A stretch of 60,417 nt of DNA, from the NCBI GenBank assembly GCA_024691985.1, contig JAILNC010000085.1:1-60417 (forward strand), given 5' to 3'. Source of the stretch: Oscillospiraceae bacterium. GTDB lineage: Bacteria; Bacillota; Clostridia; Oscillospirales; Oscillospiraceae. Below the pieces are notes generated by a model. The model was not told where the DNA came from. It ran no database searches and was given only the letters and a program-made list of their open reading frames with translations. The position numbers and the translations under genes were made by a program. Within the stretch, counting starts at the first letter, position 1, and each line of letters opens with the position of its first letter. Shown here piece by piece: positions 15,234 to 23,627 of the stretch.

Positions 15234-16298
15234 TTGCGCGCCATTGGCAAAGCCTTTGTCAGTCTGCTGACCTCGCTGGGGCTGTGCCTGTACTCGCTCG
15301 GCGGGGTCGGGGGCGAGCTGCGCCGGACGATGATCGAGCGCCCGGCCGGCGAGCGCATGCGCAACGTGCGCATACAGAGCCGCGAGAGAGCGGGCGCAGC
15401 GAGCCCCGCGCCGTCTCCCGCGGCGCTTTCGGCCGCGCAGGCGGAGCTTCACCCGGCGGCCGTCTTTCCGGACATGGACGTGCTCGAGAGCGCGGGCTCG
15501 GCTCTGGGCGGCGCGCAGGAAGAGGAGGTGCTCGAGACCACCATCGAGGGCGGCATGCGCATCCGCAACGAGACCGCCTACTGGGTGGACGCGGCGCAGA
15601 TCCTCTCGGACGGGCCCGGGCTCACGCTGCCCGCCGACGGGCCCCAGATCCTCATCATCCACACGCATGCCAGCGAGGCCTACACCCAGGCGGGGCTGGA
15701 TCGCTATTCCCCCAGCGACACCGCCCGCACCGAGGACACCCAGTTCAACGTCGTGCGCATCGGCGACGAGCTGACGGACATCCTCTCCGCCGCAGGACTC
15801 GGGGTCATCCACGACCGCGGGATCTACGACTATCCGAGCTATACCGGCTCCTACGCACGCTCGGGACAGGCGGTGGAGCAGATGCTCGAAAGCTGCCCGA
15901 CGATCCGCATCGTGCTGGACATCCACCGCGACGCCCTCGGCAGCGAGGGCGTGGTCTACAAGACCATGGCCGAGGAGGAGGGGAGCGTGGCCAGCCAGGT
16001 GATGCTGCTCGTCGGCACCGACGAGAGCGGCCTGCCGCACCCCGGCTGGCGCGGGAATCTCGCCCTGGCAATGTATCTGCAGAACGCCGTCAACAGCAGC
16101 TATCCGACGCTGATGCGCCCCGTCGCCCTCGTGCCGCAGCGCTACAACCAGCAGCTCGCGCCCGGCTCGCTGCTCATCGAGGTGGGCAGCAGCGGCAACA
16201 CCCTGCGCGAGGCGCTGGCGGCCATCCGGCTCTTCGGCAGCGCGGCGGCCCCGGCTCTGGCCGCGCTGGTGGAGGAGGAGAGCAGGGAGGAGGCATAG
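15234..16298 (+). CDS. spoIIP: stage II sporulation protein P (SpoIIP)
   Basis: 354 residues, starting at TTG 15234 after a GGGGGGAGG ribosome site. An N-terminal membrane anchor (about 5-25) is followed by a variable region and then the SpoIIP domain. Visible are ILIIHTHASEAYTQ (zinc ligand and Glu) near 140, TEDTQFNVVRIGDEL, and DIHRDALG near 228. SpoIIP is the amidase/endopeptidase that, with SpoIID and SpoIIM, degrades septal peptidoglycan to drive forespore engulfment. Its presence shows that the host forms endospores. No gpr lies beside it, unlike in many Clostridia. A bidirectional terminator follows. Confidence 0.95.
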   Translation: MRAIGKAFVSLLTSLGLCLYSLGGVGGELRRTMIERPAGERMRNVRIQSRERAGAASPAPSPAALSAAQAELHPAAVFPDMDVLESAGSALGGAQEEEVLETTIEGGMRIRNETAYWVDAAQILSDGPGLTLPADGPQILIIHTHASEAYTQAGLDRYSPSDTARTEDTQFNVVRIGDELTDILSAAGLGVIHDRGIYDYPSYTGSYARSGQAVEQMLESCPTIRIVLDIHRDALGSEGVVYKTMAEEEGSVASQVMLLVGTDESGLPHPGWRGNLALAMYLQNAVNSSYPTLMRPVALVPQRYNQQLAPGSLLIEVGSSGNTLREALAAIRLFGSAAAPALAALVEEESREEA

Positions 16299-16310
16299 GG
16301 CGGGACGCCC

Positions 16311-16369
16311 AAAAATGCAGACGGGGCACGATCGGAAGACCGTGCCCTGCCTGCGTATCTGCGGTTTTT
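16311..16369. terminator. bidirectional terminator between spoIIP and the MATE gene
   Basis: Nested stems: AAAAATGCAGA with TCTGCGGTTTTT outside, and GGGCACG/CGTGCCC inside. It serves two convergent genes and its right edge touches the MATE stop codon. Confidence 0.8.
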
Positions 16370-17742
16370 CAATTTACGAGATCCCGTACCCAGTCGCCGC
16401 GCTTGACGAAGTACCAGCCGAGGAGGCACTTGACGCTCTCCGCAACGGCGACGGCGGCGAACATCGGCAGGATCGGCACGGCCGTGAAGCGCGAGAGCAC
16501 AAAGGCCAGCGGGATCACGATCAGCCACTGCCAGCCGCTGTCGAACGCGAAGGTGAGCGTAGCGCGGCCCCCGGCGCGCATCGTGAAGTAGCAGGCGTTG
16601 GCAAAGCCGTGGAAGGGCATGGTCGCGGCCGTCACCAGCAGAAGCCGGCCGGCGAGGCGGTGCACGCTCTCCGTGGTGTTGTAGACGCGCGGGACATAGG
16701 GCGCGATCAGGGCCATCACGGCGCCCACCAGCGTGCACAGCGCGACCGCGAAGGCGATGAGCTTGCGGTCCTCGTCCACGGCGCGCTCCAGCTCGCCCGC
16801 GCCGAGCAGCTGCCCGACGATGATGCCGATGGCGTTGCCCATGGCGATGAAGCTGGTGAAGAAGAGATTGGACACGGTGGTCGAGATGCTCAGCGCCGAG
16901 ACCACCTCCAGCCCGCGCACGGAATAGCACTGGTTGAGGAAGGTCTGGCCGCTGGACCACAGCAGCTCGTTGAGCAGCAGGGGCAGACCCGTCACGGCGA
17001 CGGCGCGCGCGAGGGAGGCGGGGATGCGCCAGCTCGTCCAGGCTCTGGCCAGGAAATGCCCGCGGGAGGAGCGGTGCGCGAAGAACACGACGATGCCGCA
17101 CTCGGTAAAGCGGGCGATGACCGTGGCGATGGCCGCGCCCTCCACCCCGAGGGCGGGCATGCCGAGCTTGCCGAAGATCAGGATATAGTTGAGCGTCAGG
17201 TTCACCAGGACGGCCGCCATGCCCGCCTTCATCGGCAGCAGGGTCTCCCCTGTCTCGCGCAGGGTGGTGGCGTAGACCATCTGCAGAGCGAAGGGCGGCA
17301 TCTGGATTAGCATGATGCGCAGGTAGTCCGCCGCGTGGCGGCGGGTGGCCTCGAGATCCAGCGCCTCGCCTCCCGGATGGATGAACTGGGCGATGAGCTT
17401 ATCCCCGGCGAAGACGAAGATCGCCGCGAAGACCAGCACCGTGCCCAGCGCGATAAAGAGCTTGGCGCGGACAGACTCGGCCACGCCCTGCTCGTCGCCC
17501 GCTCCGTAGTACTGGGCGGTGAAGATGCCCGCCCCGGCGAGGCCGCCGAAGATGCAGAGGTTGAACACGAACAGCAGCTGCGTGATGATGGCCACGCCGC
17601 TCATGGGCTCGGTGCCCACCTGGCCGACCATGATGTTGTCGAGGAGGTTGACGAAGTTGGTGATCACGGTCTGGATCAGAATCGGCAGCATGACGGCAAA
17701 AAGCCGCCGGTAGAAATGCCGGCTCCCGATGTATCTGTGCAT
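16369..17742 (-). CDS. MATE family efflux transporter
   Basis: 457 residues. ATG at 17742 lies 8 bp after AAAGGAGG, while the ATG at 17748 is only 2 bp away. About 12 membrane segments in two related halves; QTVITNFVNLLDNIMVGQVG at the N-terminus and GGLAGAGIFTAQYYGAGD are typical MATE sequence. It is a Na+ or H+ antiporter for cationic compounds; the substrate cannot be predicted. No co-transcribed gene. Confidence 0.92.
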   Translation of the reverse strand: MHRYIGSRHFYRRLFAVMLPILIQTVITNFVNLLDNIMVGQVGTEPMSGVAIITQLLFVFNLCIFGGLAGAGIFTAQYYGAGDEQGVAESVRAKLFIALGTVLVFAAIFVFAGDKLIAQFIHPGGEALDLEATRRHAADYLRIMLIQMPPFALQMVYATTLRETGETLLPMKAGMAAVLVNLTLNYILIFGKLGMPALGVEGAAIATVIARFTECGIVVFFAHRSSRGHFLARAWTSWRIPASLARAVAVTGLPLLLNELLWSSGQTFLNQCYSVRGLEVVSALSISTTVSNLFFTSFIAMGNAIGIIVGQLLGAGELERAVDEDRKLIAFAVALCTLVGAVMALIAPYVPRVYNTTESVHRLAGRLLLVTAATMPFHGFANACYFTMRAGGRATLTFAFDSGWQWLIVIPLAFVLSRFTAVPILPMFAAVAVAESVKCLLGWYFVKRGDWVRDLVN

Positions 17743-17832
17743 CGTCATCTCCTCCTTTCCGATTCGTCAAACGCTGTGCAAGTATACCTCGCCCGGCGGG
17801 CAAAAGCAAGAAGGGATTTTCAGAAAAGCGTT

Positions 17833-17858
17833 AAAAAAGCAGCCTTTCGGCTGCTTTT
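17833..17858 (-). terminator. left terminator hairpin flanking repeat B3
   Basis: AAAAAGCAGCC TTTC GGCTGCTTTT. Read on the minus strand it ends in a run of T. It is a near-copy of the hairpin at 18008-18036. Confidence 0.75.
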
Positions 17859-17862
17859 GAGT

Positions 17863-18006
17863 CTGTAGACATAGTCCAACAATCCGAAGGTTTGTGTCAT
17901 CCCGAGCGCAGTCGAGGGATCTTACAGGTCGGATATCCGGACTTTTAAGATCTTTCGACTCCGCTTCGCTTCGCTCAAGATGACAGGTCTTGGGTTCGTC
18001 TGCACA
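17863..18006 (-). repeat. family B palindromic repeat, copy B3
   Basis: Outer ends TGTAGACATAGTCCAA and TTGGGTTCGTCTGCACA are imperfect inverted repeats; inner arms are TGTCATCCCGAGCGCAG and CTCAAGATGACA. About 144 bp, inserted between two copies of the same terminator hairpin. Together with the hairpins it fills the 305-bp gap between blaI and the MATE gene. Confidence 0.85.
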
Positions 18007-18007
18007 T

Positions 18008-18036
18008 GAAAAAGCAGCCTTTCGACTGCTTTTTTC
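18008..18036 (-). terminator. right terminator hairpin flanking repeat B3
   Basis: GAAAAAGCAGCC TTTC GACTGCTTTTTTC, one mismatch in the stem relative to the left copy. It lies 12 bp after the BlaI-type gene stop. Confidence 0.75.
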
Positions 18037-18047
18037 ATCCTCCGGAC

Positions 18048-18425
18048 TCATTCCGACAGGGCGTGCTGCTTTTTCTTCAGCTTGGCTGCAAAAAGCTCCA
18101 GCAGGGCGAGGTCGACGCTCGTGCTCCGGAGCATCGCGTCGAACAGCATATCCAGACGCGCGGGCGGGACCGCGAACACGCTGGCGGCGTAGTAGTCCTC
18201 CCCCGTGATCTGCGGCTCGTACAGCCGCCCGTAGGACTTCCCGCTGCGGGTAAAGCCCCCTTCGGCGATCGCGCCCTTGGCCAGCAGGCGGTTGAGCAGA
18301 ATATGGATGGAGTTGTCCTTCCACTTCTTGTCCACCGACAGCTCCAGGATCTCTCCCCTTGTCAGGGGACGGCCTGCGTCCCACAGGACGTTCATGATCT
18401 CCAGTTCACTCTTGGTCAGTTCCAC
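18048..18425 (-). CDS. BlaI/MecI/CopY-family repressor
   Basis: 125 residues. I place the start at GTG 18425, 7 bp after GGGAGG, giving MELTKSELEIMNVLWDAGRPL; an upstream in-frame TTG overlaps the ribosome site. A winged helix occupies residues 1-70 (LTRGEILELSVDKKWKDNSIHILLNRL) and a dimerisation tail follows. BlaI-type repressors control beta-lactamase, penicillin-binding or metal-export genes and are normally inactivated by a BlaR1 protease; none is visible here. Two terminator hairpins separate it from the MATE gene, so that gene is not an operon partner. Confidence 0.88.
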   Translation of the reverse strand: MELTKSELEIMNVLWDAGRPLTRGEILELSVDKKWKDNSIHILLNRLLAKGAIAEGGFTRSGKSYGRLYEPQITGEDYYAASVFAVPPARLDMLFDAMLRSTSVDLALLELFAAKLKKKQHALSE

Positions 18426-18509
18426 GCCGCATCCTCCCAACCGTGGTTAACGGGCCTCTCCGCCTCGCGGCAGGAAAGATCGTGCTTTCTTCTTTCCTTC
18501 TCTAACATC

Positions 18510-18538
18510 ATATTATAGCACGATCAACGATTAGTCAA
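18510..18538 (-). promoter_or_regulatory. sigma-A promoter of the BlaI-type gene
   Basis: TTGACT (18538-18533), 17 bp, TAATAT (18515-18510) on the minus strand; an overlapping TATAAT would give a 15-bp spacer. Confidence 0.6.
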
Positions 18539-18581
18539 GTATAAAAAGTGCCAAAATTATTTCAAAAATCTGTAAATATGC

Positions 18582-19013
18582 TTAAATTAGCCCCTGAATG
18601 TCCCCGAAAACTTCAAAATTTTCATGCTTCAACAGCTCGGCGGTCACGCCGTCGCCGGGAATGAGCGTGCCGGAGAAGCGCCCGTCGTAGATCGTCCCGC
18701 TGCCGCAGGAGGGGCTGTTCGTCTTGAGCAGGGCCCGGCGGCAGCCGTGCTCGCGCGCGATGCGCAGCGCGGCCTCCGCGCCCCTTCGGAAGGCCTCGGT
18801 CACGTCCGCGCCCCCGCGGGTGACGACGCGGCCGTCCCGCCTCTCGCTGGGAACGCGCGGGGTCGGCAGGCCGCCGAGCTGCTCGGGGCAGACGGGGACG
18901 AGCTCGAAGCGGGCGCGCAGGGCCGCGAGCGTTTCGGGCGGCAGGGCGTTGTTCCCGCCGTCGTATTTGCAGTCGACGCCCAGCAGGCAGGCGCTGATCA
19001 AAAGCTTCTCCAT
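18582..19013 (-). CDS. DUF523 protein (TudS-type thiouracil desulfurase family)
   Basis: 143 residues from the ATG at 19013, which directly follows the rhomboid stop. ISACLLGVDCKYDGG carries two Cys and LLKTNSPSCGSG a third, the three invariant Cys of DUF523. The family includes TudS, a [4Fe-4S] enzyme that removes sulfur from 2-thiouracil. Visible features match the stand-alone short form. It is the third gene of a tightly packed operon after a macrodomain protein and a rhomboid. Its true substrate here is unproven. Confidence 0.88.
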   Translation of the reverse strand: MEKLLISACLLGVDCKYDGGNNALPPETLAALRARFELVPVCPEQLGGLPTPRVPSERRDGRVVTRGGADVTEAFRRGAEAALRIAREHGCRRALLKTNSPSCGSGTIYDGRFSGTLIPGDGVTAELLKHENFEVFGDIQGLI

Positions 19014-19015
19014 CC

Positions 19016-19582
19016 TTACCTCCGCAGACCCATGCCGAGGAAGGCACCGCAGACACCGCCGAGGATATGCGTCAGCTGCGAGACGTTGTCCGAAAGCGTG
19101 ATGCCGTCGACGATCTCTCCGCCGAGGTACAGGGCCAGCACCAGCACCAGCGTCAGCGGGATGCAGCCCTCGCGCATGCCGGAGAGCGAGGACATGACGA
19201 TCATCATGAACACGATGCCCGAGGCGCCCATGAGCGCCGTGCCCGGGAAGAAGAGCCAGTGCACCAGCCCCGAGACCAGCGCCGTCACGACGATGGCCCA
19301 GAGCAGGGGCCTGCTGCCGTACTTCTCTTCGAGCGGCGGGCCGACCACGAGGATGAGCATCATGTTGTGCAGCAGATGGGCATAGTCCGCGTGGCCGAGC
19401 ACATGCAGCACGAAGCGCGGGTAGGTGAGCAGATCGCGCAGGGACGAGCGGTAGACGCAGAACAGCGCCGTGGTGCTCCTCCCGCCGGTCCAGCGGTGCA
19501 GCCAGAGGACGAGCAGGCTCAACAGCGCGAAGCTGAGCACCACCGGGGAGTTGTACTGCAGACGGATGCTCCCGCGCCTCAT
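19016..19582 (-). CDS. rhomboid family intramembrane serine protease
   Basis: 188 residues with about six membrane segments. The catalytic Ser is in [10 protein letters not shown] near residue 120 and the catalytic His in QLTHILGG near 170; [18 protein letters not shown] matches the family's HxxxxHxxxN motif. The short form lacks any extra domain. The start codon overlaps the macrodomain stop (ATGA). Rhomboids cleave membrane-anchored proteins within the bilayer; the target is unknown. Confidence 0.92.
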   Translation of the reverse strand: MRRGSIRLQYNSPVVLSFALLSLLVLWLHRWTGGRSTTALFCVYRSSLRDLLTYPRFVLHVLGHADYAHLLHNMMLILVVGPPLEEKYGSRPLLWAIVVTALVSGLVHWLFFPGTALMGASGIVFMMIVMSSLSGMREGCIPLTLVLVLALYLGGEIVDGITLSDNVSQLTHILGGVCGAFLGMGLRR

Positions 19583-20091
19583 GTGAGCTCCTCCAGCGCC
19601 TCGTCATAGTACGCCTTGGTGCGCGCGTCGAAGCAGACCATGCGCACGCGCTTGATCTCCGGGTGCTCCGCGAGAAAGTCCGCGATCGTTGCGATCGCGA
19701 TGCGGGACGCCTTCTCCAGCGGGAAGTGATAGACCCCGGTGGAGATGGAGGGGAAGTCCACGGTCTCGCAGCCGTGCTCGGCGGCGAGCGTCAGACAGCT
19801 GCGGTAGCAGGAGGCGAGCAGCGCCTCCTCTCCCCTGTCGCCGCTGTGCCAGACGGGGCCGGGGGTGTGGATGACATAGCGGGCGGGCAGGCAGTAGCCC
19901 TTCGTGAGCTTCGCCTCCCCGGTGCGGCATCCGTGGAGCGTGCGGCACTCGGCCAGCAGCTCCGGCCCCGCGGCCCGGTGGATGGCGCCGTCCACCCCGC
20001 CGCCGCCGAGCAGGCTGGTGTTCGCGGCGTTGACGATGGCGTCGACCGCCTGTTTGGTGATGTCGCCCTGGATGATCTCGATGCGTGACAT
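19579..20091 (-). CDS. macrodomain protein (MacroD/YmdB-type ADP-ribose hydrolase)
   Basis: 170 residues, a single macrodomain. [21 protein letters not shown] and [16 protein letters not shown] form the ADP-ribose pocket, and [14 protein letters not shown] near 133 is the phosphate-binding loop. MacroD-type enzymes hydrolyse O-acetyl-ADP-ribose and reverse mono-ADP-ribosylation. It is the first gene of the macrodomain-rhomboid-DUF523 operon. Confidence 0.95.
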   Translation of the reverse strand: MSRIEIIQGDITKQAVDAIVNAANTSLLGGGGVDGAIHRAAGPELLAECRTLHGCRTGEAKLTKGYCLPARYVIHTPGPVWHSGDRGEEALLASCYRSCLTLAAEHGCETVDFPSISTGVYHFPLEKASRIAIATIADFLAEHPEIKRVRMVCFDARTKAYYDEALEELT

Positions 20092-20112
20092 GGAATCCTC
20101 TCCTTCTGCAGA

Positions 20113-20140
20113 AGAACGGATTGCAGCGGCAATCCGTTCT
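20113..20140. terminator. hairpin between the Clp ATPase and the macrodomain gene
   Basis: AGAACGGATTGC AGCG GCAATCCGTTCT, a perfect 12-bp stem. The T-run is on the plus side (TTCTTTTTAT), but it lies right after the minus-strand Clp gene stop. Confidence 0.6.
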
Positions 20141-20146
20141 TTCTTT

Positions 20147-22480
20147 TTATTCGGTAATCTCGATTTTGACCGCGCCGTCCGGGGCGGAGAGCGCGATATG
20201 TCTCACGGCCTGCCCGCGGCGCTGCACGATCTCGGCGGCGAGCGGGTCCTCGATCTGCTTCTGGATGGTGCGGCGCAGGTTGCGCGCGCCGTAGGTGACG
20301 GAGTACGCCTGGGCGACCAGATAGTCCAGCAGGCTGTCGTCCCAGGTGAGCACGGCGTTCTTCTCCTCCAGCAGCTCCCGCACCTCGGAGAGCATGAGGC
20401 CCGCGATGGCGCGGAAGTTCTTCTCCGTGAGCTGGTTGAAGCAGACGATCTCGTCCACGCGGTTGATGAACTCCGGCCGCAGGAAGTCGTTGAGGGCCTT
20501 CATGGCGCGCTCGCGCGTCATGTCGCTGAGAGTGCCGCCGAAGCCGACCGAGCCGGTCTTGCTGTTCGAGCCGGCGTTCGTGGTCATGACGAGGATGGTG
20601 TTCTCAAAGTTGACCGTGCGGCCCTGCGCGTCGGTGATGCGCCCGTCGTCGAGGATCTGCAGGAGGATGTTCATCACGTCCGGGTGCGCCTTCTCGATCT
20701 CGTCGAAGAGCACCACGCTGTAGGGCTTGCGGCGGATCTTCTCGGTGAGCTGTCCGGCCTCGTCGTAGCCGACGTAGCCGGGGGGCGAGCCGATGATGCG
20801 CGAGACGGCGAACTTCTCCATGAACTCCGACATGTCGAGGCGGATCAGGCTCTCGGGCGTGTCGAAGAGGTCCTCGGCCAGGCGCTTGACGAGCTCGGTC
20901 TTGCCGACGCCGGTGGGGCCGACGAAGATGAAGCTGACGGGCTTGCGCTTGACCTTGAGACCGACGCGGCTGCGGCGGATGGCGGCGCACACGGCGTCCA
21001 CGGCCTCGTCCTGGCCGACGATGTGGGCCTTGAGGCGCGCATCCAGCCCGGCCAGGCGCTCGAACTCGTCCTCGCGGATAGAGGAGGCAGGGATCTTGGT
21101 CCACAGCTCGATGACGCGGGCGAGATTGTCCATGCTCAGCGAGGGCCGCGGCTTCATGTCCAGCTCGCGCAGCTCGGCCTCGCGCTGCATCTCGCGGCTT
21201 CTGAGCTGGGCGATGCGGGCGTAGCGCTGGTCGAGCAGCTCGTCGGTCAGCGTCTGGCCCTTGGGGGCGTCGGCGCTCATGAGGGCCTCGCGCTCGAAGC
21301 GGATGTTCTCGAGATCGCGCTGGACCTCCGCGCGGCGGTTGATGTCCGGGTTTTTGAGATTGACGTCCGAGCAGGCCTCGTCGATCAGGTCGATGGCCTT
21401 GTCGGGCAGATAGCGGTCGGTGATGTAGCGCTCGCTGAGCAGCACGGCCTGGCGGCACATCTCGTCCGTGATGGCCACGCCGTGGAAGTCCTCGTAATAT
21501 TTGGCGATGCCGCGGATGATCCGGATGCTGTCTGCGATCGAGGGCTCCGCCACCGTGACGGGCTGGAAGCGGCGCTCGAGCGCGGAGTCCTTCTCGATGT
21601 GCTTGCGGTACTCGGTGAAGGTGGTCGCGCCGATGACCTGGATCTCCCCGCGCGAGAGGGCGGGCTTGAGGATGTTGGCGGCGTTCATGCTGCCCTCGGC
21701 GTCGCCCGCGCCGACGATGGTGTGCACCTCGTCGATCACGAGGATAACGTTGCCCTGGCGGCGGATCTCCTCGATCAGGCCTTTCATGCGGCTCTCAAAC
21801 TGGCCGCGAAACTGCGTCCCTGCGACAAGGGCCGTCAGATCGAGCAGGTAGACCTCCTTCTCGCGCAGCTTCACCGGGACCTTCCCGTCCGCGATGCGCT
21901 GGGCCAGCCCCTCGGCGATGGCGGTCTTGCCGACGCCGGGCTCGCCGATCAGGCAGGGGTTGTTCTTCTGGCGGCGGTTGAGGATCTGGACGACGCGCTC
22001 AAGCTCCTCCTCGCGGCCGATCATGGCGTCGAGCTTTCCTTCGCGGGCGCGCGCCGTCAGGTCGATGCAGTAGGTGTCGAGGAACTTGCGCTTGCCGTTT
22101 TTCGGCGCGCTTTCGTTCTTGCGGCCCTCGGCGGCGCCCTGCTGCGGCTCCGTCTTGCCGGTGCCGCCCGGCCCGCCGAACAGGCGCGACAGGAAGGGGA
22201 AGGTCGCGGTCTTGCCGTCGTCGTCCGTGCCGGAGTCGTCCTCGTCCACGGGGGTCAGCTCCTCCGCGCCGCTCAGGACGTTCATCATCTCGCCGGTCAG
22301 ACCGTCGAGATCCTCGTCCGTCAGACCCATCTTTTCGATCACGTCGTCCACGGGCTTGATGTGCAGCTCACGGGCGCACTTGAGGCACAGGCCCTCGTTT
22401 TTGGCCTGGCCGTTTTCTATTCTGGTTATGAAGACCACCGCGACGTTCTTGCCGCAGCGGGAGCAGAGTGCAGGCTGCAT
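20147..22480 (-). CDS. Clp ATPase (ClpC-like) with N-terminal zinc ribbon
   Basis: 777 residues from the ATG at 22480 with GGAGG 7 bp upstream; an in-frame extension further upstream is only translated repeat sequence. Residues 1-40 hold CSRCG ... CLKCA, a four-Cys zinc ribbon like that of McsA, in place of the usual double Clp-N domain. AAA module 1 has Walker [10 protein letters not shown] near 180, and a shortened coiled middle domain follows. AAA module 2 has Walker [10 protein letters not shown] near 525 and a VGFG loop near 645, the place where ClpC/ClpA/ClpX bind ClpP. So it probably feeds substrates to ClpP. Adaptor choice must differ from ClpC, since the MecA/McsB-binding N domain is missing. 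Confidence 0.9.
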   Translation of the reverse strand: MQPALCSRCGKNVAVVFITRIENGQAKNEGLCLKCARELHIKPVDDVIEKMGLTDEDLDGLTGEMMNVLSGAEELTPVDEDDSGTDDDGKTATFPFLSRLFGGPGGTGKTEPQQGAAEGRKNESAPKNGKRKFLDTYCIDLTARAREGKLDAMIGREEELERVVQILNRRQKNNPCLIGEPGVGKTAIAEGLAQRIADGKVPVKLREKEVYLLDLTALVAGTQFRGQFESRMKGLIEEIRRQGNVILVIDEVHTIVGAGDAEGSMNAANILKPALSRGEIQVIGATTFTEYRKHIEKDSALERRFQPVTVAEPSIADSIRIIRGIAKYYEDFHGVAITDEMCRQAVLLSERYITDRYLPDKAIDLIDEACSDVNLKNPDINRRAEVQRDLENIRFEREALMSADAPKGQTLTDELLDQRYARIAQLRSREMQREAELRELDMKPRPSLSMDNLARVIELWTKIPASSIREDEFERLAGLDARLKAHIVGQDEAVDAVCAAIRRSRVGLKVKRKPVSFIFVGPTGVGKTELVKRLAEDLFDTPESLIRLDMSEFMEKFAVSRIIGSPPGYVGYDEAGQLTEKIRRKPYSVVLFDEIEKAHPDVMNILLQILDDGRITDAQGRTVNFENTILVMTTNAGSNSKTGSVGFGGTLSDMTRERAMKALNDFLRPEFINRVDEIVCFNQLTEKNFRAIAGLMLSEVRELLEEKNAVLTWDDSLLDYLVAQAYSVTYGARNLRRTIQKQIEDPLAAEIVQRRGQAVRHIALSAPDGAVKIEITE

Positions 22481-22510
22481 GGGTTCCCTCCGAGAAAAAG
22501 TCCGTTTAAC

Positions 22511-22676
22511 GTCATTGCGAACCAGTGACCGACGTCTGCATTTTTGCCAAGGCAAAAAGCGGTGTGGCAATCCGCTTTCCTTTTGGCGCGCGGAGCCTCG
22601 GAATACGCCTGTTCCAAGGCTGGCCGCCGGGGGATGCGGATTCCCACGCCAGTGTGCGCACCGGCTCGGAATGACA
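22511..22676 (-). repeat. family C palindromic repeat, copy C1
   Basis: Starts GTCATTGCGAACCAGT and ends CGGCTCGGAATGAC; internal GTGTGGCAATCCG and ATGCGGATTCCCACGCC are complementary. About 166 bp. It fills the gap between the cvpA-like gene and the Clp ATPase. The other copy is at 57826. Confidence 0.8.
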
Positions 22677-22703
22677 TGCAAGCATTATGTCTGTGCAACC
22701 GTC

Positions 22704-23417
22704 TTACAGATTGGCAGTCAAAGAGTCAAAAATCAGGAAGAAGCGGCCGAGCGTGGTGTGGGACATGGTCTCCTTGCCGATGAGCACGCCGAGATAGCTC
22801 AGAAGCCAGCACAGCAGCACACAGTAGAGAAAGCCCTTGGCAAAGCCCAGGATCGCGCCGCCGATCTCGTCCACGCTCTCGAGATTCGGCAGGCGGAATG
22901 ACAGATTGCCGATGCTGGCCAGCGCGACCATCATGATCAGGATCAGCAGGAAGCCGATCACCATGGCGCCCACGTGCGTGATGGTATCGCACACGACGGA
23001 GACCACCGCGTCGGTCATGTTGCTGCCGGTCTCCTCGGCCAGGGCGACCGCACGGCCCGCCAGCTCCTCGGCCCGCTTCTCGTGCAGGCCCAGATCGGCC
23101 AGGCACTCGTAGGCGTAGTCGTAGCGCAGGGAGCTGTCCTGCTTGAGGATGTCCTCGAGCGAGTAGTCGCTGTTGCCGTAGCCCATGCGCTCCAGGATCG
23201 CGTTGCGGTTCTTGCTGGAATCGACGTAGCCGTCGATGAAGGGCTCGATGGCGGGGACGACCTCATGCGCGTAGGCGGCCGAGAGGATGCTCGCCCCCAG
23301 CAGGGAGATGATGATGGCGAGGATGCCCGCCACACCGCCGACCACCCCGCGCTTGTAGCCGTTCCAGGTGCACATGGCCAGTATGATTATGAGGATAATG
23401 TCAACAACTGCTTTCAT
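22704..23417 (-). CDS. CvpA family membrane protein
   Basis: 237 residues. Four hydrophobic segments (about 5-25, 28-50, 148-175, 190-215) flank a soluble insertion of about 90 residues. The N-terminal VVDIILIIILAMCTWNGYKRG and ESVDEIGGAILGFAKGFLY near 185 match the CvpA/colicin V production family. These proteins are linked to envelope homeostasis, mechanism unclear. Family A repeat A4 separates it from truA upstream. Confidence 0.85.
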   Translation of the reverse strand: MKAVVDIILIIILAMCTWNGYKRGVVGGVAGILAIIISLLGASILSAAYAHEVVPAIEPFIDGYVDSSKNRNAILERMGYGNSDYSLEDILKQDSSLRYDYAYECLADLGLHEKRAEELAGRAVALAEETGSNMTDAVVSVVCDTITHVGAMVIGFLLILIMMVALASIGNLSFRLPNLESVDEIGGAILGFAKGFLYCVLLCWLLSYLGVLIGKETMSHTTLGRFFLIFDSLTANL

Positions 23418-23506
23418 ATGTATCCGTCATCCTTTGCAGCGTCGTGATACAGAGTCCACTATAGCATAAGATTGTGAACAAATAAACCGAACAAGTGTTG
23501 AGAGCT

Positions 23507-23627
23507 TTGCTCAGTGTGGAGAGTGGAGTGTGGAGAGTGAAGTTATGGAGCGCCTTCGGCGCAATTATAATCGTCCGCTTCGCGGACACAATATCTCCAC
23601 TCTTCACTCTTCACTCTCCACACTGTT
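23507..23627 (-). repeat. family A palindromic repeat, copy A4
   Basis: On the minus strand AGTGTGGAGAGTGAAGAGTGA both starts the repeat and encodes the last six residues and stop of TruA. Then come GTGTCCGCGAAGCGGAC, GATTATAATT, GCGCCGAAGGCGC, CTCCATAAC and a doubled right arm of TCTCCACACT units. Confidence 0.88.

Noticed and set aside
18582-19607. A single long minus-strand frame joining the rhomboid region to DUF523
   Set aside because: Its first half is out-of-frame rhomboid sequence. The rhomboid and DUF523 genes each have proper starts, and DUF523 begins at 19013.
22481-22681. In-frame N-terminal extension of the Clp ATPase
   Set aside because: It is the translation of repeat C1. The ATG at 22480 has a GGAGG site and begins the conserved zinc ribbon.
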